64,000 bases of DNA from J027 sp965215855 (GCA_965215855.1 CBDCER010000003.1:1550001-1614000), one strand, 5' to 3'; positions 26,184 to 35,491 are shown, numbered from the stretch's first letter. The notes: a model not told the origin generated them from the letters alone. Translations and numbers: made by a program.

Positions 26184-27206
26184 ATGGAACTATCGCGAAC
26201 CTCGCAACCCAAAACCTCTGGTCTGGAGCAAATTTATGTCGCCCAGCGCGTCATCGACAAAATGTGTCGGGGAGCATTGCTTTATCAAGGTTCTGAGACG
26301 GGCGAGGCATTGGTCGGATTAGCGATTGCTAATGGTAATGGGCGGCGCTTGCCCAAGATTTACCTGATGGATACGATCCCGCCGATTGAAGAGACAGTCC
26401 GCGAATGGGCGATGTTTGAACAGGGCGACGATTGGCAAGGATCAATGTTCAACTGGTGGTATGAAAATTGGGAAATGTATCGTGAATTGCGCCGTGCTTC
26501 TTATGGCAATGCGTTGGCAGCTAAGTGGGATGCTCCGTTGCAACACCTGGGCGACTGGCACAAGCAACCCGGCATGATTAGACCATCACGCGGTGATTGG
26601 GGGACAGCCCGACAATTTATCCGCGAATTTGACCTTGATTTCCTCATCACGCCGATTGTCACGCTGGCTAATGAAGTTGAAGACATTCCAGCAGGCAATA
26701 CAGTTGTAGTTATACTCGAAACGGAATTAACCAGTGTACGTATAGATTTTTGGTGGATCGCACGACGCGGCAACGATTTTAGGCCAATCGAACCTGTCAT
26801 CGTGCCGGATGAAGACTTGCCACGATTGCCGCCGATTGCCTGGTGGCTGGAAAACCGCGACCGACTGGATATGGAAGTGGATATGCTGGAGGCTGATGGA
26901 TTGCAGGTACTCGACATTGTTTCGTGGAATACGCGGGGACATCCGCCGCTGGATACTTGCCTGACAGTTTATCGTCCAGGGACGCGCAACGTGTTGATTG
27001 CGATAACACCAGTGAACTATCCACGTCGTGCGCCCTCCTGGCGTGTGGCCCCGATTATGCGGCCCAGAGACAATGAGGATTTCTTTGCTGCGCTTTACCA
27101 GACGTCAGCGGAAGTGCCTGCTTCAATATTGCCAGACTGGAGTCCTGGGATGACATTATTGGATGGCATCAAAGCTATTGAACAACAGAAGGAACGAGGG
27201 CAATGA
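26184..27206 (+). CDS. JAB/MPN-like protein with C-terminal E2-like domain
   Basis: The protein has 340 residues. The N-terminal JAB/MPN-like domain (about 12-170) has GEALVGL (E41) and HLGDWHKQPGMIRPSRGD with H126, S135 and D138; the second His of the JAMM motif HxHx7SxxD is Gln (Q128) and one residue is missing from the spacing. Such proteins are metal-dependent isopeptidases that release ubiquitin-like proteins, but the altered motif makes activity uncertain. The C-terminal part (about 228-335) resembles a second UBC/RWD fold: VNYPRRAPSWRVAP (277-290, YPxxxP) and DWSPGMTLLDGIKAIEQ (318-334), with no active-site cysteine. The ATG lies two bases after the E2 stop and the TGA overlaps the E1 start. 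Confidence 0.75.
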   Translation: MELSRTSQPKTSGLEQIYVAQRVIDKMCRGALLYQGSETGEALVGLAIANGNGRRLPKIYLMDTIPPIEETVREWAMFEQGDDWQGSMFNWWYENWEMYRELRRASYGNALAAKWDAPLQHLGDWHKQPGMIRPSRGDWGTARQFIREFDLDFLITPIVTLANEVEDIPAGNTVVVILETELTSVRIDFWWIARRGNDFRPIEPVIVPDEDLPRLPPIAWWLENRDRLDMEVDMLEADGLQVLDIVSWNTRGHPPLDTCLTVYRPGTRNVLIAITPVNYPRRAPSWRVAPIMRPRDNEDFFAALYQTSAEVPASILPDWSPGMTLLDGIKAIEQQKERGQ

Positions 27207-28117
27207 CCGACTGGGATCGGGTTGAACGCCTTTTAGGGCAAGATACCATGAGCTGGCTGGCTCGAAAGAAGGTCGGCGTGGTGGGTTTGGGATCAGGCGG
27301 CGGCTATGTGGCTCTTACATTGGCAATGACGGGCGTGCAGCATTTTATTTTGGTGGATGATGATACGCTGGATATACAGAATGTGGTGCGCCATGTTGCT
27401 GACCGACGCTATGTGGGGCGTCCCAAAGTGGAAGCTGTGGCAGATTTGATCCAGCAGCGCAATCCCCACGCTACGGTTCAGCAGGCAATGGGGCGCATTG
27501 AGCATCATCTGGATTTGCTGGAAACTATGGATGTATTGGTGGTAGGTGTTGATGGCGAGGCCTCTAAATATGCGATTAACGAGGCTTGCCTGGAGCATAA
27601 TCTGAAAGCGGTCTATGCTGGTGTTTATGAACGTGGGGAGGGCGGCGATGTAGCAGTGATTCGTCCGTATGATGGCCCGTGCTATGCGTGCTGGGCCAAC
27701 ACACTGCGCGAAGGCGATTTAACGGCTGATCAACCGGATGCAGATTTGGACTACGGCCAGCGCCGCCCGGATGGAACCCTGGCTGCCGAACCCGGACTAT
27801 GGCTGGATGTCGTGCGGGTCGCCAATACACAGGCCAATGTCGCTCTGAATCTGCTGCTGGAAGGCACAGCTGTTGAGCGCGAGCTACCAGCTAACACGGT
27901 CCTGATTGCCAACCAGCCCATTGAAATTCTGGAAGGACATATAACACCGCCGTTTTCGGCAGAATGGGTAGAAATTCCTCGCAATCCAGGCTGTTTGGTT
28001 TGCGGTGGTCAGCAAACGCAAGCCGCTGAGGATACCCTGTCGCTGGATGTGTTGTTGAGTGTAACGCTTGACGATGACGAGATTGAAGAAAAGGTAGGTA
28101 AAGCAGCCGATGACTGA
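27203..28117 (+). CDS. E1-like ThiF/MoeB-family adenylyltransferase
   Basis: The protein has 304 residues. The Rossmann ATP-binding motif is GVVGLGSGGGYVAL (25-38), followed by acidic VDDD (51-54), NVVRH (60-64), K75, and GVDGEASKYAINEAC (115-129) where D117 would hold Mg. Two CxxC pairs, C160/C163 and C264/C267, likely bind a structural zinc. This is the ThiF/E1 core, which adenylates the C-terminus of a ubiquitin-like protein. No separate catalytic Cys domain is evident, but such small E1s often lack one. The ATG overlaps the JAB stop by four bases (ATGA), so translation is coupled. The modifier substrate is unknown. Confidence 0.9.
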   Translation: MTDWDRVERLLGQDTMSWLARKKVGVVGLGSGGGYVALTLAMTGVQHFILVDDDTLDIQNVVRHVADRRYVGRPKVEAVADLIQQRNPHATVQQAMGRIEHHLDLLETMDVLVVGVDGEASKYAINEACLEHNLKAVYAGVYERGEGGDVAVIRPYDGPCYACWANTLREGDLTADQPDADLDYGQRRPDGTLAAEPGLWLDVVRVANTQANVALNLLLEGTAVERELPANTVLIANQPIEILEGHITPPFSAEWVEIPRNPGCLVCGGQQTQAAEDTLSLDVLLSVTLDDDEIEEKVGKAADD

Positions 28118-28517
28118 CGAATTGCAGAACCCAACATCTGAAGTGCCACCGCAAGAGGTACAGGAGCCGCCCGCTGAGTCCCCACCGGAAAACAACGCGG
28201 CTAACATTCAGGTGTACCCCCCTGAACCACCCCAGGCTGAAGCTGCTCCGCCTGCTGATAATGGCCCAACAGCCCAGGAGCTACCGCCGGAACAGCCTGA
28301 TGATTCGGCGGAAAATGATGCAGAGATGGGCGCACGCCTGGAGCGGTTGGGCGGTGAACCGGCCCCCGACATCTCGCCGGAAGAATTTGCACGTCTGCAA
28401 CAAAGCGGCCAGATTCATATTGACCCGCGCGGGCGTGTCCGCAGCAGCCGTTCCCCTCAACAGTCGTTTGATGCCGGAGTGTCACTGCGTAAACGCCGGG
28501 CCTGGTATCGGGCTTAG
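28110..28517 (+). CDS. Short proline-rich protein of the E2-JAB-E1 cassette
   Basis: The protein has 135 residues. The first 80 residues are Pro/Glu/Ala/Asn-rich and probably disordered (PPQEVQEPPAESPPEN and PPEPPQAEAAPP). About 85-135 is more basic and structured-looking, with SPEEFARLQQSGQIHIDPRG, ending in SLRKRRAWYRA. No beta-grasp ubiquitin pattern and no terminal GG are seen. The start ATG overlaps the last eight bases of the E1 gene (ATGACTGA), so it is clearly part of the operon. It may be a substrate, scaffold or regulator; function unknown. It converges on the next gene with a four-base overlap of stop regions. Confidence 0.75.
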   Translation: MTDELQNPTSEVPPQEVQEPPAESPPENNAANIQVYPPEPPQAEAAPPADNGPTAQELPPEQPDDSAENDAEMGARLERLGGEPAPDISPEEFARLQQSGQIHIDPRGRVRSSRSPQQSFDAGVSLRKRRAWYRA

Positions 28518-30058
28518 TTACGGCGAAAGATGACTGTTTCGCGGGTATCATGGGTGGGTTGTGGCAGCCAGACATTGAAGCGTGCCCCCTGCCCATATTC
28601 ACTTTCGGCCCAGATACGCCCACCGTGTGCGTAGATAATTTCCTGGGCGATTGCCAGCCCTAAGCCGGTTCCGACTCGTTTGGCCCGGCTCTTATCCACC
28701 TGATAAAATCGCTCGAACACACGTGGCAAGTCAGTTTTGGGGATACCTTCACCGGTATCCTCAATTTGTATCAGCAGTCCGCCCTGGCTATCCAATTGTG
28801 CTTTTAGCCAGACTTGACCACCATCCGGTGTATGTTTGATGGCATTATCCACCAGATTGGTGAACACCTGTGCCAACCGGTCACCATCACCTGCGATACG
28901 GGGCAAACACGGAATCTTTAAGTGTATCGTGACATCATTCTCTTTGGCCTTCATTTCCAGACTTTGCCCAACCGCCAGCAATATTTCGTCCAATTCCACT
29001 GCCTGGCGCATCATATCCATGCGTCCAGCCTGTATTCTTGCTAGATCAAGCAGTTCATTGACCATGCGTGTCAGGCGTCCAGCTTCGTTATAGATGACAC
29101 CTGCCGCCCGTTGTGATGCTTCGGTATCGGTCACACCTTCGACGATGGCTTGGGCAAAGCCTTGAATACTGGTTAGTGGTGTCCGTAGATCGTGCGAAAC
29201 ATTGGCAAGAAAATCCTGTTGGGCTTGTTGGGTCAATTCCACGCGCTGTGCCATAACATTGAAGGCATTGGCGACCACACGCACTTCGCTGGGGCCACGA
29301 ACTGGCGCACGTGTGGCATAGTTGCCGTGGGCCAGTTGTGAGGCGGCGCGGGTCAGTGATTGGAGCGGTTTGGCAATCCACCGCACAATCAATAAAGAGG
29401 CGATGAGCGCGAAGAACATGCCCGTCACCACTGCCTGCACCAGCGCTAGCAGCAACCCGCTACCTTCATAGTCCTCTAAAATTGTCTGGAATGTTTGCTC
29501 CGGGAATAGATCAGCCGCCAGCAAACTGATGTTTCCGCCTCGAGGGGCTGCTCCACAAAAATCGCGGGCCTGTCGCTGGGCATTCGCCAACGCTGGTAAA
29601 AAGGACGCACCGACATATAACCATGTGCTCTGATCGGCAACATCCTCAAACTGCCCTTGAAACATGGCTGTATCGGGGCGGCGTGTCCTGAAGAATTCCT
29701 CGCGGGTGATGGCGTCACGTTGGCTACGTGGGAAGGGGCCTCCTGTATCCCAGATTACACAGTCAGGGTCTTGCAGGACGATGATCCGTATATTATGGGC
29801 AGCGGCCTGCTCCTCGAAATAAGCCTGTAACCGCCGCTGTTCCTCAGCAGTAAACCCATCGGGCCTGTCGCGTCCTGTCAAAAATTCGAGGACACCTTCC
29901 CGAACTTCAATCAATGTCACGGCCAGGTCAAGGGTCTCGCTATCGGTATTCACAGGCCGGAGGCGCAAGACGATCAACATGGTTAGCCACATAATCGCCA
30001 AGGTGATTGCCAGGACGACGCCAAACGCCATCAACAGGCGAACATTCAACCGATTCAC
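28514..30058 (-). CDS. HAMP-containing sensor histidine kinase (orphan)
   Basis: The protein has 514 residues: TM1 (about 10-33), an extracytoplasmic sensor domain (35-195) with a CIVWDTGGPF-like turn, TM2 (205-228), HAMP (228-282), the dimerisation domain with FLANVSHDLRTPLTSIQ (phospho-His in SHD), and the ATPase domain with DNAIKHTPDG, DTGEGIP and GTGLGLAIAQEI. This is a class I (OmpR-partner type) kinase. No response regulator is adjacent, so its partner is elsewhere. The start is GTG at 30058 with AAGGA nine bases upstream, inside the end of the preceding small gene, which suggests coupling. The input is unknown. Confidence 0.92.
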   Translation of the reverse strand: MNRLNVRLLMAFGVVLAITLAIMWLTMLIVLRLRPVNTDSETLDLAVTLIEVREGVLEFLTGRDRPDGFTAEEQRRLQAYFEEQAAAHNIRIIVLQDPDCVIWDTGGPFPRSQRDAITREEFFRTRRPDTAMFQGQFEDVADQSTWLYVGASFLPALANAQRQARDFCGAAPRGGNISLLAADLFPEQTFQTILEDYEGSGLLLALVQAVVTGMFFALIASLLIVRWIAKPLQSLTRAASQLAHGNYATRAPVRGPSEVRVVANAFNVMAQRVELTQQAQQDFLANVSHDLRTPLTSIQGFAQAIVEGVTDTEASQRAAGVIYNEAGRLTRMVNELLDLARIQAGRMDMMRQAVELDEILLAVGQSLEMKAKENDVTIHLKIPCLPRIAGDGDRLAQVFTNLVDNAIKHTPDGGQVWLKAQLDSQGGLLIQIEDTGEGIPKTDLPRVFERFYQVDKSRAKRVGTGLGLAIAQEIIYAHGGRIWAESEYGQGARFNVWLPQPTHDTRETVIFRRN

Positions 30059-30063
30059 ACGAG

Positions 30064-30339
30064 TTAATCCTTGCCTTCAGACACAGCAATGGATTGGAAG
30101 ACCAATGTCAGTTCACGCGAGTTGCCTTCGACATCGTACCCCTGAATCGTGACGCGATCTACCAACAGCGGGTCGCGGGCCTCGATACATAAGTGGAACA
30201 ACTCCTCTAGAGTAGTGAAATTCTCGGTTGTTTCGGATAGGCCTTCGGTATCTTGCCATTGACGAAAAATAATTTGTCCGCGTTCTATGCGCGACTTCGC
30301 CACGTCAATTTCCTTTTTCTCAATACAATATCTTGGCAT
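30064..30339 (-). CDS. Small hypothetical protein upstream of the histidine kinase
   Basis: A protein of 91 residues from ATG 30339, or 101 from a TTG at 30369; neither has a clear ribosome site. It is charged and soluble, with several acidic residues, and no signal peptide or membrane segment. I recognise no family. Its stop lies five bases before the kinase start, and the kinase ribosome site is inside it, so the two are co-transcribed. It might modulate the kinase, but nothing in the sequence shows this. Confidence 0.5.
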   Translation of the reverse strand: MPRYCIEKKEIDVAKSRIERGQIIFRQWQDTEGLSETTENFTTLEELFHLCIEARDPLLVDRVTIQGYDVEGNSRELTLVFQSIAVSEGKD

Positions 30340-30460
30340 CAGTGTACTCGTATTCGCGCCTTGCACCAAGCCTTAAAACTAATGGCAAACAGGGATGATA
30401 TGCATTTGCCTCTACTGCGATCTCGGCATAAGGTTAAAGGTGAAAGGGGCATTAACCATC

Positions 30461-33400
30461 ATGAAACGCTGTTTGTTGGCTGTGTGGTTGGTATGGCTTA
30501 CCGTCACACCGATCAGCGCCCAGGATCCACCGGGTTCACGCCTGGAACACATCGCACCACTTGGCGGTCCGTTGCGGGCGGTTGTGTTGGATGGTGTGGA
30601 TGCGCTATTGGCTGAAGGAGATAGCATTGTGCGGGTTCCGCTGTTGGGGCCGTCAGCATTCCAAGCCACCGAACGTTTCCATCTGTCGTATGGTTCAATT
30701 CTCGATCTAGCTCGCACACCCCAGGCGCTTTATGGACTGACGGGCAGCCATTTGCTGATTCTCTCACCAGATGGGCGCGAATTACGGCGTGTGATAGCTG
30801 GTGGTGGGATACGTCTGACACTATCGAATCATCAGCTTGCCATCAGTGGGCTTCAGGCAGGTGTACGCTTATTCACTGTTCTCTCCGACGGCGATGTGAC
30901 TTTGGTCAGTGACATTTCGACACCAACTGAAACTCGACAGGCTGTTTTAGTCAATAACACATTGCTCGCGATGGCGGATCGTGCGGCGGGCTTACGCCTG
31001 ATTGATCTGGGCACTCAGACGATACCGCGTTTGTCGAACGCTCTGGCAGAATTGACGCCTGCCAACGATGTGGCGAGCTTTGCCAATTTGGTCTACGTCA
31101 GCACGGGGCATTATATTCACATTATCGATACTCATGATCCATTACGTATTGTAGGGCATTATGCGCCATTGCGGGATATTCGCGACATGGCATGGTATGA
31201 CGATTATCTGCTTATTGCTGACGGTGTGGATGGTTTGAAAGTATATAGGGCTGAAGCTCAAGACCTGCCACGTTACCGCAACAGCCAGGTCGCAAACCCA
31301 GCACATTTGGTGGCAGTGGACGATAGCCTTATCATCACTGGGCATGAGGATGGCCTGCGATTTTATACGACCACTAGCCTGCCTGACTTGCATCTACATT
31401 ATTCACTATCCCTTTGGGCTACTCCAACAGACCTCAGCTTTGTACACGGCCAGAAAATGGCGTTGGTGGGGCTGGGAATGGAGGGGATGGCAATCATCAA
31501 CACCGGTGCGACGCTTCCCCGTTTGGAGGCAGTTATTCCGTTCCCTGGCTCGATACAGAGCGTCCGCGCTCATCCTCATTTCTCAACAATTATCTATCTG
31601 ACACTGGATGATGGGCGTTTGATGACCATTGGGATTGATGCGACCGATGTCATGGAAACGGTGCTTTACCAAGAGATTCCCTTGCCCGGCCAACCGGGGA
31701 TGATGGCGGTGGATGATACCGGAACGGTGTTGGCGGTGGTGTTGGGACGTGCTGGTGTCAAGTTTTTCTCAGTAGCACATGATCCCACACAACCGCAGGA
31801 AATTGCCGTCTTGGATACGCTCGCGTTTGATTCGCCAGGTATCATGCATATTCAGGATATGACAGAGGGGCAATGGTTGGTGCTGGATGGTTCTACGGTA
31901 CGCTTGTTGCATTTTGATAACCGTAATCTGCGTGAACTGAGTCGCCTGCCCTCTGTAGGCGCTTATGCGATGACTCATCGCGATCAGACCGCCTGGGTCG
32001 GAGAGCAAAATCGTCTGGTTACACTTTCTTTGAGCGATCATCAGATACGTCAGCAGGCAATCTATCAAACGCCGATGAATTTTACGGCGATACATGCCCT
32101 GCTCGGCCAATTGATAATTGCTGGTGAGGATGGTGGCTTGTTGCTTCTGGATACAGCCGACCCTGCACAACCCCGCGAACAGCGATTCATTGACACTGAC
32201 TTGCCCATTGAGCGTTTTTTGGTCAGTGGCGATGATTGGCTGCTTCTGCATCCGACGCGAGGTCTGGCACATTTGCGTTTTCCATTGTTGATGGCCGACA
32301 GCAGTGAACCAATCTTCGTTGGGCGCTATATGCCTGCTAATGCTATCCATCGTTTGGTTCCACTGGCGAATGGTAATGTTGGAATGGTTGGTGATGGCTG
32401 GTATCAATGGGATGGAGACATTATACAGCGGTTAGATGAACGTTCTACGATTGATGCTATCCCATTCGGTAATGATGTTATCTTGCTTGGCTCTGACTAT
32501 ACACCGTATCGTTTGGGGCAGATTAGTGTGAGCAATCGCGATATTTATGGCATGGCGCTGGCGACAGATGGGCAAGTGGTGTGGTTACTCAATCATAGCG
32601 GCATGTTGTATACGCTTGATCCGCTGACGCTGGATTCATTGGCTCGACCCCGTCAACTGGCATCATTTGATATGCAACCCTCTATGATGACGTACTACGC
32701 TGGTAAATTGTTGATCGGCACGCACACTGGAGACGTGTGGCTTGATGACCAGCGAGTCCTGGAGGGGCTGGGTGGCCCGGTCACCCATATTCAACCGCTG
32801 GCTGATGGCAATTTGCTGGTCAGCGCCGAAAGCGGGGGATTGTGGTTACTGACCCCGACATTTCAACCCATCAATCACTATGCTGGCTCGGCCCTCGCTG
32901 CTACGACTTCATCGGATGGTAAATGGATAGCATTGGCAACAGGTACATGTGGCCTGCAAATTCTGGATGCTGATCTGAATATCTTCGCGGATTGGGCAGG
33001 TGCGACAATCACTGGAGTCCACTTTGTAGACCAAGAGCTTCTTGTTATTGCTGACGGCAACCCCACGCTCTTTCGATTCGATCCAACACAACCCGCTAGC
33101 CTGCCGCCATCCCCTAGACATCCCAGCCCACCTCATGCTACCGAAGTCGCGACTCGTACACTGCAATGGCGCATTGGCACGGATAGTTGTTTGCCGTTGC
33201 AATACGAAGTCTGGCTGAATAGTGAACTGGTGGGCATTACCGACCAAACTGAATGGCTGTTGCCTGTCCCACTCGCCCATGATCTACGTTGGCAAATCGT
33301 CACGGTGGATACAGCGGGTAATCGCACGCCCGGACCCGAATGGCATGTTTATGCACCGTCATCAGACTGGTTTAGCTCTCCTGCTCCTTTGCAAGCCAAC

Positions 33401-33517
33401 ATCACACCACCACCGAGTGATGATCCGACTTTGCCCTGGTGGGTGTTCGGGTTGATATTGGCTGTGATTGGCGTCTTTGGGTTACTCAATATTTTGCGCC
33501 GCGAATCTTCTGCATAA
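30461..33517 (+). CDS. Large secreted beta-propeller (LVIVD-like) repeat protein, membrane-anchored
   Basis: The protein has 1018 residues. It has a signal peptide (MKRCLLAVWLVWLTVTPISA) from the ATG at 30461, with GAAAGGGG upstream. The body is a long series of beta-propeller-like repeats in which a small hydrophobic strand follows a turn (for example LRLIDLGTQT, IHIIDTHDP, LLLLDTADP, LKVYRAEA), resembling LVIVD repeats of surface proteins. About residues 900-975 look like a fibronectin-III-like domain. The C-terminus has one TM (WWVFGLILAVIGVFGLLNIL) with a short basic tail, so the repeats face outward. It may be a surface adhesion or binding protein. No catalytic residues are seen. Confidence 0.78.
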   Translation: MKRCLLAVWLVWLTVTPISAQDPPGSRLEHIAPLGGPLRAVVLDGVDALLAEGDSIVRVPLLGPSAFQATERFHLSYGSILDLARTPQALYGLTGSHLLILSPDGRELRRVIAGGGIRLTLSNHQLAISGLQAGVRLFTVLSDGDVTLVSDISTPTETRQAVLVNNTLLAMADRAAGLRLIDLGTQTIPRLSNALAELTPANDVASFANLVYVSTGHYIHIIDTHDPLRIVGHYAPLRDIRDMAWYDDYLLIADGVDGLKVYRAEAQDLPRYRNSQVANPAHLVAVDDSLIITGHEDGLRFYTTTSLPDLHLHYSLSLWATPTDLSFVHGQKMALVGLGMEGMAIINTGATLPRLEAVIPFPGSIQSVRAHPHFSTIIYLTLDDGRLMTIGIDATDVMETVLYQEIPLPGQPGMMAVDDTGTVLAVVLGRAGVKFFSVAHDPTQPQEIAVLDTLAFDSPGIMHIQDMTEGQWLVLDGSTVRLLHFDNRNLRELSRLPSVGAYAMTHRDQTAWVGEQNRLVTLSLSDHQIRQQAIYQTPMNFTAIHALLGQLIIAGEDGGLLLLDTADPAQPREQRFIDTDLPIERFLVSGDDWLLLHPTRGLAHLRFPLLMADSSEPIFVGRYMPANAIHRLVPLANGNVGMVGDGWYQWDGDIIQRLDERSTIDAIPFGNDVILLGSDYTPYRLGQISVSNRDIYGMALATDGQVVWLLNHSGMLYTLDPLTLDSLARPRQLASFDMQPSMMTYYAGKLLIGTHTGDVWLDDQRVLEGLGGPVTHIQPLADGNLLVSAESGGLWLLTPTFQPINHYAGSALAATTSSDGKWIALATGTCGLQILDADLNIFADWAGATITGVHFVDQELLVIADGNPTLFRFDPTQPASLPPSPRHPSPPHATEVATRTLQWRIGTDSCLPLQYEVWLNSELVGITDQTEWLLPVPLAHDLRWQIVTVDTAGNRTPGPEWHVYAPSSDWFSSPAPLQANITPPPSDDPTLPWWVFGLILAVIGVFGLLNILRRESSA

Positions 33518-33604
33518 ATCTGAGTCATTTCCTACGCGATTCTTGCAAAGATTTGCGATACTCATTGGCGAAAAAATAATCAAAATTCTAATGAGGATGA
33601 GACA

Positions 33605-35491
33605 ATGGCAGAAACTTACACATTTCAGGCCGAAATCCGGCAACTCTTGTATACCCTGGTTCACTCTTTATATAAAGACCGGGAAATCTTCTTGCGCGAA
33701 CTTATTTCGAACAGCTCTGATGCGCTGAATCGTATCCAGTTCGAGATGCTAACCAACCGTGACGTGCGCGACCCTGATGCTGAAATGGCAATTCACATTA
33801 CGGCGGATGAGGAAGCCGGAACTTTGACCATCAGCGATACCGGCGTGGGTATGACGACTCAGGAAATCATTGACAATCTGGGCACGATCTCGAAGAGTGG
33901 AATTAAGGCTTTTCTGGAACAAGTCGAGGGCAGCAATGGTGACGTGTCGGCAGCCGACTTTATCGGGCAATTTGGTGTTGGTTTCTACAGTATCTTCATG
34001 GTTGCCGACAAAGTTGAGGTGAATACATTGTCTTATCAACCTGACGCCGAGCCAATTATTTGGACTTCTGAGGGCGAAGAAACTTATGAAATCGCCCCCG
34101 GTGACAAGACTGAGCGTGGCACAGACGTTATTCTGTTTCTGAAAGAAGATGCCCAGGAATTCTTGCAAGAATATCGTCTACGACAGATTATCCGCAAACA
34201 TTCTAATTACGTTGCTCGGCCTATCTATTTCGGGGAGGGTGAGGAATCCATCAACGAGCGTCAAGCCATTTGGCGGCGTCCGGCCAATGAGGTCGAAGAT
34301 GATGATTATCAGGCGTTTTATCAATCCCTGACTCTTGACCATCAGGGACCGTTGCTGAGAGTACATTCAACAGCCGATGCACCGGTGCAATATTATGCAT
34401 TGCTATATATTCCGGCCAGCCGAGAACCCGCCATGTTTAGCCCGCGCAAGGAACCAGGGCTGCAACTCTATGCTCGCAAAGTGTTGATTCAGGATTATTG
34501 CACCGATTTGTTGCCGGAGTATCTGCAATTTGTTCAGGGCGCAGTTGATACCGAAGACCTGCCGCTGAATGTCTCTCGTGAAACAGTCCAAGCCAACCGC
34601 GTTATGGCGAATTTGAAAAAGGCATTGACGGGCCGTGTGCTGCGTCAACTGAAGGAAACCATCAAGAATGATCCGGAACGTTATGTTGATATTTGGGAAG
34701 AATTTGGCCCATTCATCAAACAGGGTATGGTGACTGATCACGCTAATCATGATCGGCTTATTCCTTTGCTACGATTTTATAGCACCCATAGCGAAGACGA
34801 ACTCATGTCGTTGGAAGCATATGTAGAGCGTATCCAAGAAGTGAAGGGGCAGGAACATATTTACTATGTTCTGGGTGATAGCAAATCGGTGGTCTCCCGC
34901 AGCCCCCATCTAGAACCATTTCGGGCACGCGGCATTGAAGTGTTGTATTTCACCGAGACCGTAGACAGCTTCCTGATTAATTCGCTGTTTGAGTATAACG
35001 ACCATAAATTGCAGAATGTGGATGATGAAAAACTCGACCTATCCGAAATTGGCGAATTGGAGGAAACACCCGAAGATGAATCGCCGATAGAAGAAGCTTC
35101 GTTGGAAACACTCCAGGAACGGTTTTCCGAGACATTGGGCGAGCGTGTGCAATCAGTTCGTATCAGTAAAGTGCTGGCTGGCAGCAGCAGCCCGACCAGG
35201 CTGGTTTCACCTGAAGGCACGCTGGATCGCCATACTCAGCGTGTCTATCGGATGATGGATCGGGAATATGAGGTTCCGCGGAAGATTTTGGAGATCAATC
35301 CACATCACCAGCTGACTCACAATCTGGTGGCTATGTTAGAGGATCGTGCAGATAACGCGATGATTGATGTTACCATCGAGCAATTGTACGAGAATGCTTT
35401 GCTACTGGATGGCTTGCACCCTAACCCAGCAGAAATGGTTGAGCGCATTCAAACGCTATTGGAAGCGGCAACGCATCTGACTACAGATTAG
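33605..35491 (+). CDS. htpG: Molecular chaperone HtpG (Hsp90)
   Basis: The protein has 628 residues, a normal length. The GHKL ATPase domain has ELISNSSDALNRI (Mg-binding Asn), ISDTGVGMT, GTISKSG and FIGQFGVGFYS. The middle domain includes FSPRKEPGLQLYARKVLI and LPLNVSRETVQ, and the C-terminal dimerisation domain follows. It is the bacterial ATP-dependent cytoplasmic Hsp90, working with DnaK on client folding, often under stress. The ATG at 33605 has a GAGGATGAGAC site. Its stop codon overlaps the converging solute-binding gene by four bases. No heat-shock promoter element is recognisable. Confidence 0.97.
   Translation: MAETYTFQAEIRQLLYTLVHSLYKDREIFLRELISNSSDALNRIQFEMLTNRDVRDPDAEMAIHITADEEAGTLTISDTGVGMTTQEIIDNLGTISKSGIKAFLEQVEGSNGDVSAADFIGQFGVGFYSIFMVADKVEVNTLSYQPDAEPIIWTSEGEETYEIAPGDKTERGTDVILFLKEDAQEFLQEYRLRQIIRKHSNYVARPIYFGEGEESINERQAIWRRPANEVEDDDYQAFYQSLTLDHQGPLLRVHSTADAPVQYYALLYIPASREPAMFSPRKEPGLQLYARKVLIQDYCTDLLPEYLQFVQGAVDTEDLPLNVSRETVQANRVMANLKKALTGRVLRQLKETIKNDPERYVDIWEEFGPFIKQGMVTDHANHDRLIPLLRFYSTHSEDELMSLEAYVERIQEVKGQEHIYYVLGDSKSVVSRSPHLEPFRARGIEVLYFTETVDSFLINSLFEYNDHKLQNVDDEKLDLSEIGELEETPEDESPIEEASLETLQERFSETLGERVQSVRISKVLAGSSSPTRLVSPEGTLDRHTQRVYRMMDREYEVPRKILEINPHHQLTHNLVAMLEDRADNAMIDVTIEQLYENALLLDGLHPNPAEMVERIQTLLEAATHLTTD

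Noticed and set aside
28110..28517. Ubiquitin-like protein (BilA-type) as the fourth gene of the cassette
   Set aside because: No beta-grasp pattern, strong proline-rich disorder, and the C-terminus ends RKRRAWYRA rather than GG. I kept it as unknown.
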